Origin: Desulfovermiculus halophilus DSM 18834
GTDB taxonomy: Bacteria > Desulfobacterota > Desulfovibrionia > Desulfovibrionales > Desulfothermaceae
Direction of reading: 5' to 3'
DNA length: 64,000 nucleotides
NCBI RefSeq assembly: GCF_000620765.1
Contig: NZ_JIAK01000012.1
Coordinates: 22,842 to 86,841 of the forward strand
Shown: piece by piece, positions 1 to 8,415 of the stretch
Layout of the letters: every line of letters starts with the position of its first letter
How positions within the stretch are numbered: position 1 is the first letter of the stretch
Translations under genes and position numbers: made by a program
The notes under the pieces: generated by a model
The model's database searches: none
What the model was told of the DNA's origin: nothing
The model's input: only the letters and a program-made list of their open reading frames with translations

Positions 1-1
1 C

Positions 2-475
2 CTGGGCGTCCTCCTGGTCCCCACGGTGGTCACCTTCCTGTGGATGACCGTTTTCGGCAACAGCGCCATATTCATTGAACAGTTCGGGATGGGCGGACTG
101 GCCAAGGCGGTGCAGGAAAACATTCCCGTCTCCCTGTTCGTCTTTCTGGAAAACTTTCCCTTCAGCATGATTACTTCCCTGCTGGCCATCCTGGTGATCA
201 TCACCTTCTTTGTGACCTCCTCCGACTCCGGCTCCATGGTCATCGACATCATCACCGCCGGGGGCAACCCGGACCCCCCCAAGCCCCAGCGCTTGTTCTG
301 GGCCATTACCGAGGGATTGGTTGCTGCCGTCCTGCTCATGGGAGGCGGGCTGGTGGCCCTGCAGACTGCGGCCATCACCACCGGACTGCCATTTGCCGTC
401 ATTGTGCTCATGATGTGCTGGGCGGTGTTGCGCGGCCTGCGCAATTATGTGGACAAGTACGGCTGGGACGATTAG
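2..475 (+). CDS. BCCT-family betaine/choline/carnitine transporter, C-terminal part
   Basis: This is the last 157 residues of an open frame that enters from the left edge, so the true start lies outside the window. It shows at least three hydrophobic membrane segments and the family signature around VTSSDSGS, followed by the SLC-like segment rich in Gly near residues 95-125. BCCT carriers import glycine betaine and related quaternary ammonium compounds with Na+ or H+ across the inner membrane. The next gene on the same strand encodes a glycine-betaine-type binding protein, which supports an osmolyte role. The frame ends in a TAG stop at 473-475. Confidence 0.88.
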   Translation: MGVLLVPTVVTFLWMTVFGNSAIFIEQFGMGGLAKAVQENIPVSLFVFLENFPFSMITSLLAILVIITFFVTSSDSGSMVIDIITAGGNPDPPKPQRLFWAITEGLVAAVLLMGGGLVALQTAAITTGLPFAVIVLMMCWAVLRGLRNYVDKYGWDD

Positions 476-567
476 GCTTTTCGGAACATGGACAGTGATG
501 CGTTATCAGTTATCCGGTCGGGATCAAGAAGCTGATAACAGTTTTCATCCAACTCAAAGGAGTCTTT

Positions 568-1485
568 ATGTTTTCTGTAAAAGACACCCGAATATGGCCC
601 ATTCTGCTCCTTGCCGTTCTGCTGGCCTGGATCGCCGCACCGGTCCAGGCGGCGGACAAAGGACCGGTCAAGCTGGCCTATGTGGAATGGTCCTCGGAAA
701 TAGCCAGCACCAACCTGGTCCGGGCCGTTATCCAGGAAAAGCTGGGGCACAGCTGCGAGATTGTGCCCATGCAGGCGGATCAGATGTGGAAGGCCGTGGC
801 CGAGGGCGAAGTGGATGCCATGGTCTCGGCCTGGCTGCCGGAAACCCAGAAGAAATACTACGAAAAGTACAGTGATCAGTGCGTGGACCTGGGGCCCAAT
901 TTGGAAGGGGCCAAGACCGGACTGGTGGTGCCCAACGTGACCCTGGGCCGGCAGACTGCGGCCACCGGGCTGCGGAACAAGCCGTACATCAAGGCGGAGT
1001 CCATAGCCGACCTTTCCGAGTACGCAGACAAGTTCCACCGGATGATCGTGGGGATCGATCCCCAAGCAGGGGTGATGCACAATACGCGGGAGGCCATGCG
1101 GGCGTATGGGCTGGAACGGTTCACCCTGACCCAGGGCAGTGAGCAGACCATGACCAGCGCCTTGGGCCGGGCTATCAGCAAGCAGGAATGGATAGTGGTC
1201 ACCGGATGGGTGCCCCATTGGATGTTCGCCCGGTGGGAACTCAAGTTCTTAGAGGATCCCAAAGGTGTCTTCGGGGGCGAGGAGCACATCAATACAATCG
1301 CCCGCGAGGGGCTGGCCGAGGATATGCCGGACGTCGCCGAATTCCTGGACAACTTCTACTGGGAACCGGAGGACATGGGCCAGCTCATGGTCTGGATTCA
1401 CGACGACAAGGGGCTCTATCCCTATGAAAAGGCCCTGCGCTACATCCGCACCCACCCAGACCAGGTAAACTCATGGCTTCCATAA
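568..1485 (+). CDS. Glycine betaine ABC transporter substrate-binding protein (OpuAC/ProX-like)
   Basis: A 305-residue secreted protein: residues 1-28 form a signal peptide ending in VQA-AD. The mature part has the OpuAC pattern, with LAYVEWSSE near the N-terminus, a DAMVSAWLPETQ segment, and the VVTGWVPHWMF stretch that in this family helps form the aromatic box for quaternary amines. The start is supported by AAAGGAG about eight bases upstream. It follows the BCCT carrier gene by 92 bases on the same strand, and no permease or ATPase of its own follows. It could therefore act with a distant ABC system or as an accessory binding protein. The family call is strong; the exact ligand is inferred. 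Confidence 0.88.
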   Translation: MFSVKDTRIWPILLLAVLLAWIAAPVQAADKGPVKLAYVEWSSEIASTNLVRAVIQEKLGHSCEIVPMQADQMWKAVAEGEVDAMVSAWLPETQKKYYEKYSDQCVDLGPNLEGAKTGLVVPNVTLGRQTAATGLRNKPYIKAESIADLSEYADKFHRMIVGIDPQAGVMHNTREAMRAYGLERFTLTQGSEQTMTSALGRAISKQEWIVVTGWVPHWMFARWELKFLEDPKGVFGGEEHINTIAREGLAEDMPDVAEFLDNFYWEPEDMGQLMVWIHDDKGLYPYEKALRYIRTHPDQVNSWLP

Positions 1486-1502
1486 GCTGACCTCATCACT
1501 CC

Positions 1503-1580
1503 GGCTCTTAGACACAGGAAGTGGACATTGCATACAGAAGAGATGACAAACTCCAGAAATCCACAGGCTTCGTCGAAGAA
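1503..1580 (+). repeat. MITE-like repeat, short copy A
   Basis: A 78-bp copy of the family whose ends read GGCTCTTnGACACAG and CTACGTCGAAGAACC. The left arm of about 30 bases joins directly to ACAGAAGAGATG, so the whole palindromic middle of the long copies is missing. It lies between the OpuAC-type gene and the end of the minus-strand gene at 1584. Copy B at 6599 has the same junction. Confidence 0.85.
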
Positions 1581-1583
1581 TCA

Positions 1584-1880
1584 TCATTCCTCAACCATTT
1601 CCAGGAGCTGCCCTTTGACCTGGGCGGCTCCTGGGGCATCGTTCCACTCCATTTCCACCAGCTCGGCGGTCCACTTCTCATGAATGGGATTGTACCAGAT
1701 ACCGCCCAGATATTCGCCGTCAGCCCAGACCACCGCCTGAAAACCGTTTGACCGCATCCGCTCCAGAATATCCAGGGTCTTTTGCAGACAGTCGTCACCC
1801 TGGATATCCTTGGCGATCACCTCGGCCTCGCAATGGGACATGGTCTCTATTGTTAGGGAATCCAAACTCATAACGTCCAT
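1584..1880 (-). CDS. Small acidic protein of unknown function
   Basis: A 98-residue soluble protein that I do not recognise. It is acidic and Trp-rich toward the C-terminus (WADGEYLGGIWYN, then KWTAELVEMEWND), with no signal peptide or membrane segment. The start at 1880 has GGGGGGAA just upstream; a second ATG four codons in is also possible. It is transcribed in the same direction as the permease gene to its right, with a hairpin repeat in the 191-base gap. The frame is intact and its composition matches the neighbours, so it is probably a real gene. Confidence 0.55.
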   Translation of the reverse strand: MDVMSLDSLTIETMSHCEAEVIAKDIQGDDCLQKTLDILERMRSNGFQAVVWADGEYLGGIWYNPIHEKWTAELVEMEWNDAPGAAQVKGQLLEMVEE

Positions 1881-1915
1881 ACATTCCCCCCGGCATTATT
1901 TGGAGCCATCATTTT

Positions 1916-1960
1916 CATGCTTGGTTAGCGCTAGCGTGCCTGCGTTTTGGTAGGCACGCG
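1916..1960. repeat. Hairpin repeat (GTGCCTGC family), copy 1
   Basis: It reads CATGCTTGGTTAGCGC and then a hairpin with arms GTGCCT and AGGCAC. The same unit recurs at 6778-6820 and, inverted, at 50402-50446. All three are intergenic and follow the 3' end of a gene. Confidence 0.7.
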
Positions 1961-2071
1961 GGTTTGCCTGCAATCAGCGGAAGGCCGTCTCTGACATCAC
2001 CCACCGGCATCTTTATCCTGAGTGCAGACAATATCTCGTACCTGACAGCTCCGGCCATAGTCAACGGGCCT

Positions 2072-4633
2072 CTACCCGGCATCCTGGCGGCCGTTCTTAT
2101 CGTCCCCTTCCCCTTCCTCAGGTTCAGGGGTCAAGCCTCCCAGCTCTTCTGCCTTCTTTTTGGCCGCCTCAGCCTTGGCCCGGGCTTTTGCGGACTTTTT
2201 GACCACCTGATCTTTGTGCCCGGCACTCTCCTTGAAGGCATCCTGCTTGGCCGCGAGCTCTTCTTCGCTTGCTCCGGAGATCTTGGCCGCTTCCAGCTCT
2301 TGATGCAGATCATCGGCCTTGGCAGCGGCCTTTTTCTCTTCATCTTCCAGCTTTTCCTGCTTTGCCCGGGCATCCTCATAGGCATGCACCGCCTTGCCCG
2401 CCTCCCCAGCCGGACCTTCTTCCGGTTCCGCATCCAGATCCAGATCCTCCGCAGCCAAACAGAGCACAGTGACCGGGAGCCGGGGCAGAAGCCAGTCCAC
2501 ATCCCCGCCGAACGGATCCACGATCTCAAAACGGCGCAGGCCGAAAGGCAGAAAGACCAGAGACGCATCCGCAGAATGCTTGACCACAGCCGAGGCATCC
2601 CCAGCCTCCACCCAGGAGGACTCGGCCTGAACCCGGTAGTTGTCCAGCACTTCCTGCAGGTCCTTGCTTTGGGTGTTCGCCTCAGCCGCACCCTGCACCC
2701 CCAGGACATTGATGGTGGCCTCTTGCCAAAAGGAATCCCTGGTCAGCAGGTAACCGAGCAGGAGCATGAGCCGACTGGTAGCTTCTCCCCACCACCAGAT
2801 ATCGATGCGCAGCTGCCGGTCTGCATCCTCAACCAGGGCCTGCCACTTGCTCTCCCCGGCATCCAGCATCAGGATATTGTGCCCCAGACGAAAGGCGGTG
2901 CGCAGGTTCAAGGCCGGATCTTCGCTTACCCGACCGGCATGGCTGGCATTGTGCAGCCAGTGCAGAAGGACGGTATTGGCCCGCAATGGTCCGACCCCGT
3001 AAGACTGAAGCAGAATGTGTATCCCGGTTCGAAGATCCGGGGCGGCAACGCCCAGGGCAAAGGCATGGGATTCATTGGCAGCTATGTCCTTGGCCAGTGC
3101 CTCCTGCTGCTCCTTGCTGTCTCTCAAGGCCTTGGCTCCTTGGCCTTCAGCGATGTTGACCACTGTGGTCAGGCCGCTTCCGCCTTCCAGCCACTGGGAC
3201 ATCCGCAACAGCTGCGGCCTCCGGTCCGGGTTGTCGGAAAAGGCCAGGATCTGAGGCCGCCAATGTCTGGGGTGCTCGCTTTCCCGGGCAGCGGCCAGCA
3301 AATGGGTGCGCACCTGCTGCAGATGATAGGAGCGCTGGCTGTCCGCCCATTTGGCTGGACCGCTGGTCCGGCGCAAGTATTGGTATAAGGCGCCGAGCAC
3401 GGCCACAGCAGCCACTCCGCTGGCCGGACTGATGGCCAGCATGACTCCCAGGCAGGCCACGGCCCCGATCAGACTGAGCCGAAAATCAAAGAACCGGAAT
3501 GTGGGCCGAAAAGACGGGCTTTGGGATCGTGCTTCATAAAAGGTGGCGTAGTTCAACAGGCCGTAGGAGAGAAGGAAAAACATGGAAACCAGGGGAGCGA
3601 TGGCATTGAGCTTTCCCATTCCGACCACGCCCAGAGCAATGCCCGCACTGAGCAGGACCGCCCGCCTGGGGTTGTTCATCGGGCCGACTCCCTGGGCAAA
3701 AGGCAGAAGCCAGGCAAAGATCCGGTCCGAGGCCAGGGACTGCAGGATGCGGGGAGCTCCCAGAAAGGAGGCCATGGCCGAGGACAGGGTGGCGGCGATT
3801 ACCCCGATCAGGACCAGCCAGCTGCCGTAGGCCACTGTCTGCATGGCCGCATATTCCGTCTGCAGGGTTCCGGCCGGCAGGCTGCCGGCCAGGACCCCGG
3901 CAGCCAGGACGTACACCAGCATGGACAGGCCAACCGCGGCAAAAGTGCCCAATGGAAGGCTGCGGGTAGGGTCCCGCAAGTCTCCGGACATGTTCACCCC
4001 TTGGGTGAAGCCGGTCACTGCCGGGAAGAACACGGCAAATACAGCCCAAAACCCGAGGCCCCCGGCCGGGGCGCTCCAGTTGGCAGCAGCAGTGGCCATT
4101 TCCCACTTCAGGCCTCCGCCCAGAAAAAAGGAGCCCAGGGCCAGGACCAAACAGCCCATGACCAGGTACTGGAATTTGGTGGCCCAGTCCGCCCCCAGCC
4201 AGGCCAGAAGAAAAAGAGGCAACAGTGCGTACAGGGCCAGAAGCTGGGGCGAGGTCCACAGGCCCGGGGGCAAAAGGACGGACAGGGCCTCGCCGAAACC
4301 TATGAGATAAAAGCCGATGGACACCGATTGGGCCAGGAACAGGACGATGCCCAGGGCCCCCCCGAACTCCAGCCCCAATGTGCGGGAGATGATATAATAG
4401 TACCCTCCGCCTTTGACCCGGAGGTTGGTGGCTATGGCCGCCAGGGAGATGGAGGTCAGGACCGAAATAACATTGGCCAGGCAGATAATCGCCAGGGCCC
4501 GGAGCAATCCGGCCTGGCCCACAACGAATCCCAGGCGGAGGAAAAGGATGATGCCCAGAATGGTCAAAATGCTGGGGGTGAACACCCCGCCGAAGGTCCC
4601 CAGGGAGCCTGTGGCCCGATTGGAATTCTGCAT
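2072..4633 (-). CDS. APC-superfamily permease, amino acid / cation-chloride cotransporter type
   Basis: An 853-residue membrane protein. Roughly the first 430 residues hold about twelve hydrophobic segments. The start, GTFGGVFTPSILTILGIILF, and VKGGGYYYIISRTLG are typical of the bacterial branch related to SLC12 Na-K-Cl cotransporters and amino acid permeases. A soluble domain of about 320 residues follows. The last 100 residues are a Lys/Glu/Ala-rich, probably coiled-coil tail ending in a Glu/Asp-rich stretch. Substrate is unknown; K+/Cl- or amino acids are both possible, and either would fit the osmoregulatory genes to its left. The gene stands alone on the minus strand, divergent from the stress-protein gene at 4852. 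Confidence 0.82.
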   Translation of the reverse strand: MQNSNRATGSLGTFGGVFTPSILTILGIILFLRLGFVVGQAGLLRALAIICLANVISVLTSISLAAIATNLRVKGGGYYYIISRTLGLEFGGALGIVLFLAQSVSIGFYLIGFGEALSVLLPPGLWTSPQLLALYALLPLFLLAWLGADWATKFQYLVMGCLVLALGSFFLGGGLKWEMATAAANWSAPAGGLGFWAVFAVFFPAVTGFTQGVNMSGDLRDPTRSLPLGTFAAVGLSMLVYVLAAGVLAGSLPAGTLQTEYAAMQTVAYGSWLVLIGVIAATLSSAMASFLGAPRILQSLASDRIFAWLLPFAQGVGPMNNPRRAVLLSAGIALGVVGMGKLNAIAPLVSMFFLLSYGLLNYATFYEARSQSPSFRPTFRFFDFRLSLIGAVACLGVMLAISPASGVAAVAVLGALYQYLRRTSGPAKWADSQRSYHLQQVRTHLLAAARESEHPRHWRPQILAFSDNPDRRPQLLRMSQWLEGGSGLTTVVNIAEGQGAKALRDSKEQQEALAKDIAANESHAFALGVAAPDLRTGIHILLQSYGVGPLRANTVLLHWLHNASHAGRVSEDPALNLRTAFRLGHNILMLDAGESKWQALVEDADRQLRIDIWWWGEATSRLMLLLGYLLTRDSFWQEATINVLGVQGAAEANTQSKDLQEVLDNYRVQAESSWVEAGDASAVVKHSADASLVFLPFGLRRFEIVDPFGGDVDWLLPRLPVTVLCLAAEDLDLDAEPEEGPAGEAGKAVHAYEDARAKQEKLEDEEKKAAAKADDLHQELEAAKISGASEEELAAKQDAFKESAGHKDQVVKKSAKARAKAEAAKKKAEELGGLTPEPEEGEGDDKNGRQDAG

Positions 4634-4781
4634 GCTCCTGCTCCTTGTATCTACCCGGTGCTGCCAGCATAGTGCGCCGACTCCGCTAGAGGCAAGCCTA
4701 ATCTGATAAAAATTTTATCCTATATCTATTTGAATATCCATATAATCCACTCAAAGACATTCCCTACCTTTCAAGGAGGTA

Positions 4782-4811
4782 TTGACATCATTTTCCATTC
4801 CCGGCTAGATA
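4782..4811 (+). promoter_or_regulatory. Sigma-70-type promoter for the stress-protein/kinase genes
   Basis: TTGACA at 4782-4787 is followed by an 18-base spacer and TAGATA at 4806-4811, or a 17-base spacer and CTAGAT. The predicted start leaves a leader of about 35 bases before the GTG codon at 4852. Confidence 0.6.
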
Positions 4812-4851
4812 AAAGATAAAAAGTCCGAAGGAAGAAGCTCGAGGCGGCATT

Positions 4852-5364
4852 GTGAGCAAAAGAACGTATCGCAATATTCTGTACTGTACTGATTACTCTG
4901 ATGATGCAGAGTCAGCGTTCGAGCACGCCTTTGATCAGGCCCGAAAACACAAGGCTGCATTGCACATAATGAACGTCATTCCCTCGGTAAACCCATGCGA
5001 TATCTGCTTTGATGAGAACCTGGGGCACCATAAATGCCGCGAGGAATCAGATAGGGTAGATGAGTGCAGGAGACTGGAGGAACTGGGTGCCCTGAAAAAA
5101 GTATACCGTGAGCGTTGCCAAGATCTCAAAGAATATTTTTTCATCGTCCGGGTGGGTTCTCCTGATGTAGAAATCATAAAATATGCTGATGAAAATGCTA
5201 TTGATATGATCATCATGGGCACAGCCGGACGATCAGAAAAAAAGAGGCGGGTCTACATCAAGACAGCCGCCAATGTTTCCAAGTTCGCCAACTGTCAGGT
5301 AATAACCATCGGCAGTCCGCAAATACAGTTCATGCCCCAAGCAGCAACTGATCAGATCGATTAA
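4852..5364 (+). CDS. Universal stress protein, single UspA domain with Cys-rich insertion
   Basis: A 170-residue protein with a UspA-type alpha/beta fold: NILYCTDYSDDAESAFEHA at the start, then AALHIMNV and DMIIMGTAGRSEKK. The nucleotide-binding glycine motif is only partly kept. An insertion near residues 45-85 carries CDICFDENLGHHKC plus two more cysteines, which is unusual for UspA and could bind a metal or respond to redox. It starts with GTG. A histidine kinase gene follows after 12 bases, so they are likely co-transcribed. Usp proteins bind ATP or act as stress adaptors; a signalling role here is inferred from position. Confidence 0.85.
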   Translation: MSKRTYRNILYCTDYSDDAESAFEHAFDQARKHKAALHIMNVIPSVNPCDICFDENLGHHKCREESDRVDECRRLEELGALKKVYRERCQDLKEYFFIVRVGSPDVEIIKYADENAIDMIIMGTAGRSEKKRRVYIKTAANVSKFANCQVITIGSPQIQFMPQAATDQID

Positions 5365-5376
5365 AGCGGGAACCGT

Positions 5377-6474
5377 ATGGATATCTCCCAAAGAAGCGGC
5401 CTCCATGACCTAACCTTTAAAAGCATCATTGATGCCTTGCCCTGCTACCTGATGATTCAGGACAAAAACTTCAATATTCTGTTTGCCAACCACAGCTTTC
5501 AAAGCGATTTCGGTGCGAATGCCTTGGGTAAACAGTGTTATGCCGTGCTCAAGGGCGTTCACCATCAGTGCCCCGACTGTCCGGTCCGGGACACTTTCCG
5601 GGATAAAGGGTTCCATGTCTCGGAGGAGATGATTTACCTTCAGGACGGAACTGTTTTCGAAATGTTGGCTTTTTCCGCACCGTTGTTTGATGTGGTCGGC
5701 GATGTTGCAGCCTCCATAAAGCTTTTGGCCAATGTGGGCACCATCAAGAACATGCATCGGGAACTGGTGACCCTGGGCCAGTCCATTGCCCTGCTCTCCC
5801 ACGACATCAAAAATATCCTGGAGGGGCTGCACGGGGGGATGTATTTGATGGAGGAGGGCATCCATGATCTGGACCAGGAGCTTTCCCGGAACGGGCTGGA
5901 CATGGTCAAGCGGAATGTAACCGAGATCACTCGCATCACCCAGAACATCCTCTACTCGGCCAAAGACAGACAACCCGCCTTTCAGGAGATTCTGCCCGCA
6001 GATCTCGCCCGGCAGGCGGGACAGCTGTATGCGGACAAGGCTCAATCCATAGGGGTTCAGCTTCAGCTCCAGGTCAATCCCGATGTCCCGGCCCAGGAGA
6101 TGGATCCGGCCGGGATCTCCAGGACCTTGAGCAACCTGGTCTGGAATGCCTTGCAGGCCTGCCAGCAGGACATGGAGAAAAGCAAGCACTCTGTATACTT
6201 ACGCCTGGACTTTTACGACGACTTTCATTTTATGTTCGAGGTGGAAGATAATGCCAGGGGCATGGATTCCACAACAAAAGAAAATATATTCGCCGAGTTT
6301 TACTCTACGAAAGGCCACACCGGCACAGGACTCGGATTGATGGTTGTGGAAAGGATCGTCAAAAATCACCACGGAAAAATCGAGGTTCTGGCCAAACCGG
6401 AGAAGGGAAGCCTGTTTCGAATCATATTTCCGATCCAGCTCAGCGCCTTTATGAGCAATCTGCGCATGCAATGA
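5377..6474 (+). CDS. Cytoplasmic PAS-domain sensor histidine kinase
   Basis: A 365-residue protein without membrane segments. Residues about 10-130 form a PAS domain with a Cys cluster (CYAVLKGVHHQCPDCPV) often seen in anaerobe PAS sensors. The H-box is LLSHDIKNILEGL, with the phospho-accepting His near residue 142. The ATPase domain shows the N-box SNLVWNALQAC, then DNARGMD and GTGLGLMVV. It lies 12 bases behind the Usp gene. A receiver-only response regulator gene follows after 378 bases of repeats and is a likely partner. The signal is unknown; redox or heme sensing through the cysteines is conjecture. Confidence 0.92.
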   Translation: MDISQRSGLHDLTFKSIIDALPCYLMIQDKNFNILFANHSFQSDFGANALGKQCYAVLKGVHHQCPDCPVRDTFRDKGFHVSEEMIYLQDGTVFEMLAFSAPLFDVVGDVAASIKLLANVGTIKNMHRELVTLGQSIALLSHDIKNILEGLHGGMYLMEEGIHDLDQELSRNGLDMVKRNVTEITRITQNILYSAKDRQPAFQEILPADLARQAGQLYADKAQSIGVQLQLQVNPDVPAQEMDPAGISRTLSNLVWNALQACQQDMEKSKHSVYLRLDFYDDFHFMFEVEDNARGMDSTTKENIFAEFYSTKGHTGTGLGLMVVERIVKNHHGKIEVLAKPEKGSLFRIIFPIQLSAFMSNLRMQ

Positions 6475-6517
6475 AGCTTTATGTGGACACACGGACCAGA
6501 CACGTATAGACAATACA

Positions 6518-6719
6518 AGAGATTCTTCAGTCGCTACGCTCCTTCAGAATGACAAGAAGGCATCAGAACCATCGGGCAGGCCGCCATTCTTTTGTTTGGG
6601 TTCTTCGACGTAGCTTGTGGATTTTTGGAGTTTGCCATCTCTTCTGTAGGCTATTCCACTTTCTGTGTCGAACAGCCTTTGTTTGTCATTCTGAGCGAGC
6701 CTGCGAGCGAAGAATCTCT
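6518..6719. repeat. Inverted-repeat element with 37-bp arms, enclosing a MITE copy
   Basis: The left arm at 6518-6555 starts AGAGATTCTTC and ends AGAATGACAA. The right arm at 6683-6719 starts TTGTCATTCTGAGCG and ends GAAGAATCTCT, its reverse complement with mismatches. MITE copy B lies between them. Confidence 0.7.
6599..6677 (-). repeat. MITE-like repeat, short copy B
   Basis: A 79-bp copy in reverse orientation: it reads GGTTCTTCGACGTAGC at the left and CTTTCTGTGTCGAACAGCC at the right. It has the same internal deletion junction as copy A. Confidence 0.85.
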
Positions 6720-6777
6720 CATGAAAATGGATACATGAAAATTATGCTCTAATGGCCTTTTTTAAGGCATTATTTTC

Positions 6778-6820
6778 GTGCTTCGTTAGCTAAAGCGTGC
6801 CTGCCCTTTGGCAGGCATAG
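6778..6820. repeat. Hairpin repeat (GTGCCTGC family), copy 2
   Basis: It reads GTGCTTCGTTAGC, then a perfect 8-bp hairpin TGCCTGCC-CTTT-GGCAGGCA at 6798-6817. It lies between the kinase and the response regulator, 20 bases before the latter's ribosome-binding site. Confidence 0.75.
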
Positions 6821-6852
6821 GGGTTAACATGACCAGCCAGGGGGAGGTCGAG

Positions 6853-7242
6853 ATGGAAAAGGCTAAAAATGTTTTGATTATCGACGATAACCAGGACTAT
6901 GTGTTGGCCATGAAAACTTTTTTGACCAAAAGAGGATTCTCTGTACTGACAGCCCCGGATGGGGAGTCGGGCATCAGACTCATCTCCAAAGAGGTTCCGG
7001 ACATCGTATTGCTCGATGTGATGATGGAGTCTTTGTATTCAGGCTTTGACGTCTGCAAGTTCATGCGCAACGACCCTGGGCTCAAGGATATTCCCATCAT
7101 AGGCATTTCCGGCTTAAAGGACGAGCTGGGAATCAAGTACGATCAGGACAGGGACAGCGAATACTTCAGCCCGGACGCCTTTTTCGACAAGCCGGTGGAC
7201 AAAGAGGCCCTGCTCAAAACCATGAACGATTTGCTGGGCTAA
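6853..7242 (+). CDS. Single-domain response regulator (receiver only)
   Basis: A 129-residue CheY-like receiver: acidic pocket IDDNQDY near the start, phospho-accepting Asp in DIVLLDVMMES, and the conserved Lys in FFDKPVDKEALL. No output domain follows. The ATG at 6853 is chosen because GGGGGAGG lies six bases upstream; an ATG at 6829 in the same frame would begin inside poorly conserved sequence. It sits between the histidine kinase and a tandem Usp gene, so it probably takes phosphate from that kinase and acts through protein contacts. Confidence 0.9.
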   Translation: MEKAKNVLIIDDNQDYVLAMKTFLTKRGFSVLTAPDGESGIRLISKEVPDIVLLDVMMESLYSGFDVCKFMRNDPGLKDIPIIGISGLKDELGIKYDQDRDSEYFSPDAFFDKPVDKEALLKTMNDLLG

Positions 7243-7357
7243 GGCCCGAATCCACCACTGGTTTTTGCGGTCAAATTTCATACTGAATAAGTATGCTTAT
7301 GTCCGTGCTGCCCGCTCCAGGAAACCCGGCAATAAGGAGCGACCAAGGAGTTCGCCC

Positions 7358-8302
7358 ATGTTTAAAAAGATACTTTTCGCCACCAGCGCCTCCCCGGCCT
7401 GCGACAATGCGGCACGGGTGGCCTTTGATCTGGCCCGGGTGCATGAGGCTGAATTGACGGTATTTCATGTCCTGGGCATCCCCAGCCACGGTTTCAGCCA
7501 AGGAGTCCAGGACTATAGATCCGGAAACCTGGAGGTGCTCAGCTCGGACTATACGGACTGGGTCCTGGAAGAACTGCGCCATTTGTACGAAAAGCAGCTA
7601 AAGACATACACCAATTGTCTGTTTGAGGTCGCAACCGGCATCCCGTCCCGGGAAATACTGCGCATGGCCCGAAAAATCGATGCCGACTGCATCATTTTGG
7701 GCGCACATACCAGCGATGAAGACGTGGCCATCTCCAAATACAGATCTATTGTGGGCAATACCCTGCGCAAGGTGAGCAAGGCGGCCAAGTGTCCGGTACT
7801 CATCGTTAATCGTCCATGCATGACCTGCTGGAACTACTTCACCCACATCGTGGTCGGGGTGGATTTTTCCAAGCCTTCGGATGCGGCCTTTCAGTTCGCC
7901 CTGCAAACAGCAAAAGACCTCCAAAGCAGCCTGCACATCTTCCATGCCTTGGACCTCAACCACCTTCACCCGGGTATAGTTCCGGATCAGGAGACTATTG
8001 AGAAGGCGATTGCAGGGGCCCAAAAAAAGTTGGAGTACCACTACCTTTCCAGACTGGGGGACTTTGAGGACGCTACCTACGATATCCGGGAGGGGGTTCC
8101 ATTTGTGGAAATTCTTAAGTTCGCCAGGGAGAAGGAGGCCGACCTGATTGTTATGGCCCACCATGCCAAGGATGCGGACCTGGATGAGGCGGATATGGGC
8201 AGTACCGTCGAGCAAGTGGTCCTCCGCTCCGCCTGTCCAGTAGCCAATGTCAACCGCAGCCCGGGAAGAGAAGCCAGTCCCGAGCAGACTCATAAGCACT
8301 GA
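7358..8302 (+). CDS. Tandem-domain universal stress protein
   Basis: A 314-residue protein with two UspA domains, residues about 1-150 and 158-305. The first begins FKKILFATSASPACDNAARVA and ends with a clear nucleotide-binding pattern near ILGAHTSDED and CPVLIVNRP. The second begins FTHIVVGVDFSKPSDAAFQFA and ends LIVMAHHAK through CPVANVNRS. The ATG at 7358 is preceded by an AGGAG about ten bases upstream; the open frame extends 31 codons further but lacks family similarity there. It closes the Usp-kinase-regulator group just before the hmc operon, 113 bases upstream of hmcA. Confidence 0.88.
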   Translation: MFKKILFATSASPACDNAARVAFDLARVHEAELTVFHVLGIPSHGFSQGVQDYRSGNLEVLSSDYTDWVLEELRHLYEKQLKTYTNCLFEVATGIPSREILRMARKIDADCIILGAHTSDEDVAISKYRSIVGNTLRKVSKAAKCPVLIVNRPCMTCWNYFTHIVVGVDFSKPSDAAFQFALQTAKDLQSSLHIFHALDLNHLHPGIVPDQETIEKAIAGAQKKLEYHYLSRLGDFEDATYDIREGVPFVEILKFAREKEADLIVMAHHAKDADLDEADMGSTVEQVVLRSACPVANVNRSPGREASPEQTHKH

Positions 8303-8415
8303 ATTTGAACTCTCTCAGGTCCTACAAGACGTATTGCCCGAACTCGGACAGCTGCGGCACCAAACGGCAGGACAGCCTGCCTGGGCTCAAACCTTGACCA
8401 AAGGAATCGGATTTC

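Larger units (their letters stand above)
6475..6852. other. Repeat-filled intergenic region
   Basis: No gene is seen here. It holds an outer inverted repeat (6518-6719) enclosing MITE copy B (6599-6677), then a hairpin repeat (6778-6820) just before the response regulator. The only coding signal is the ribosome-binding site GGGGGAGG at 6840-6847. Confidence 0.7.

Noticed and set aside
1964..3388. A 474-codon open frame opposite the permease gene
   Set aside because: It is antisense to a gene with clear family motifs, and its composition is that of a complementary-strand shadow.
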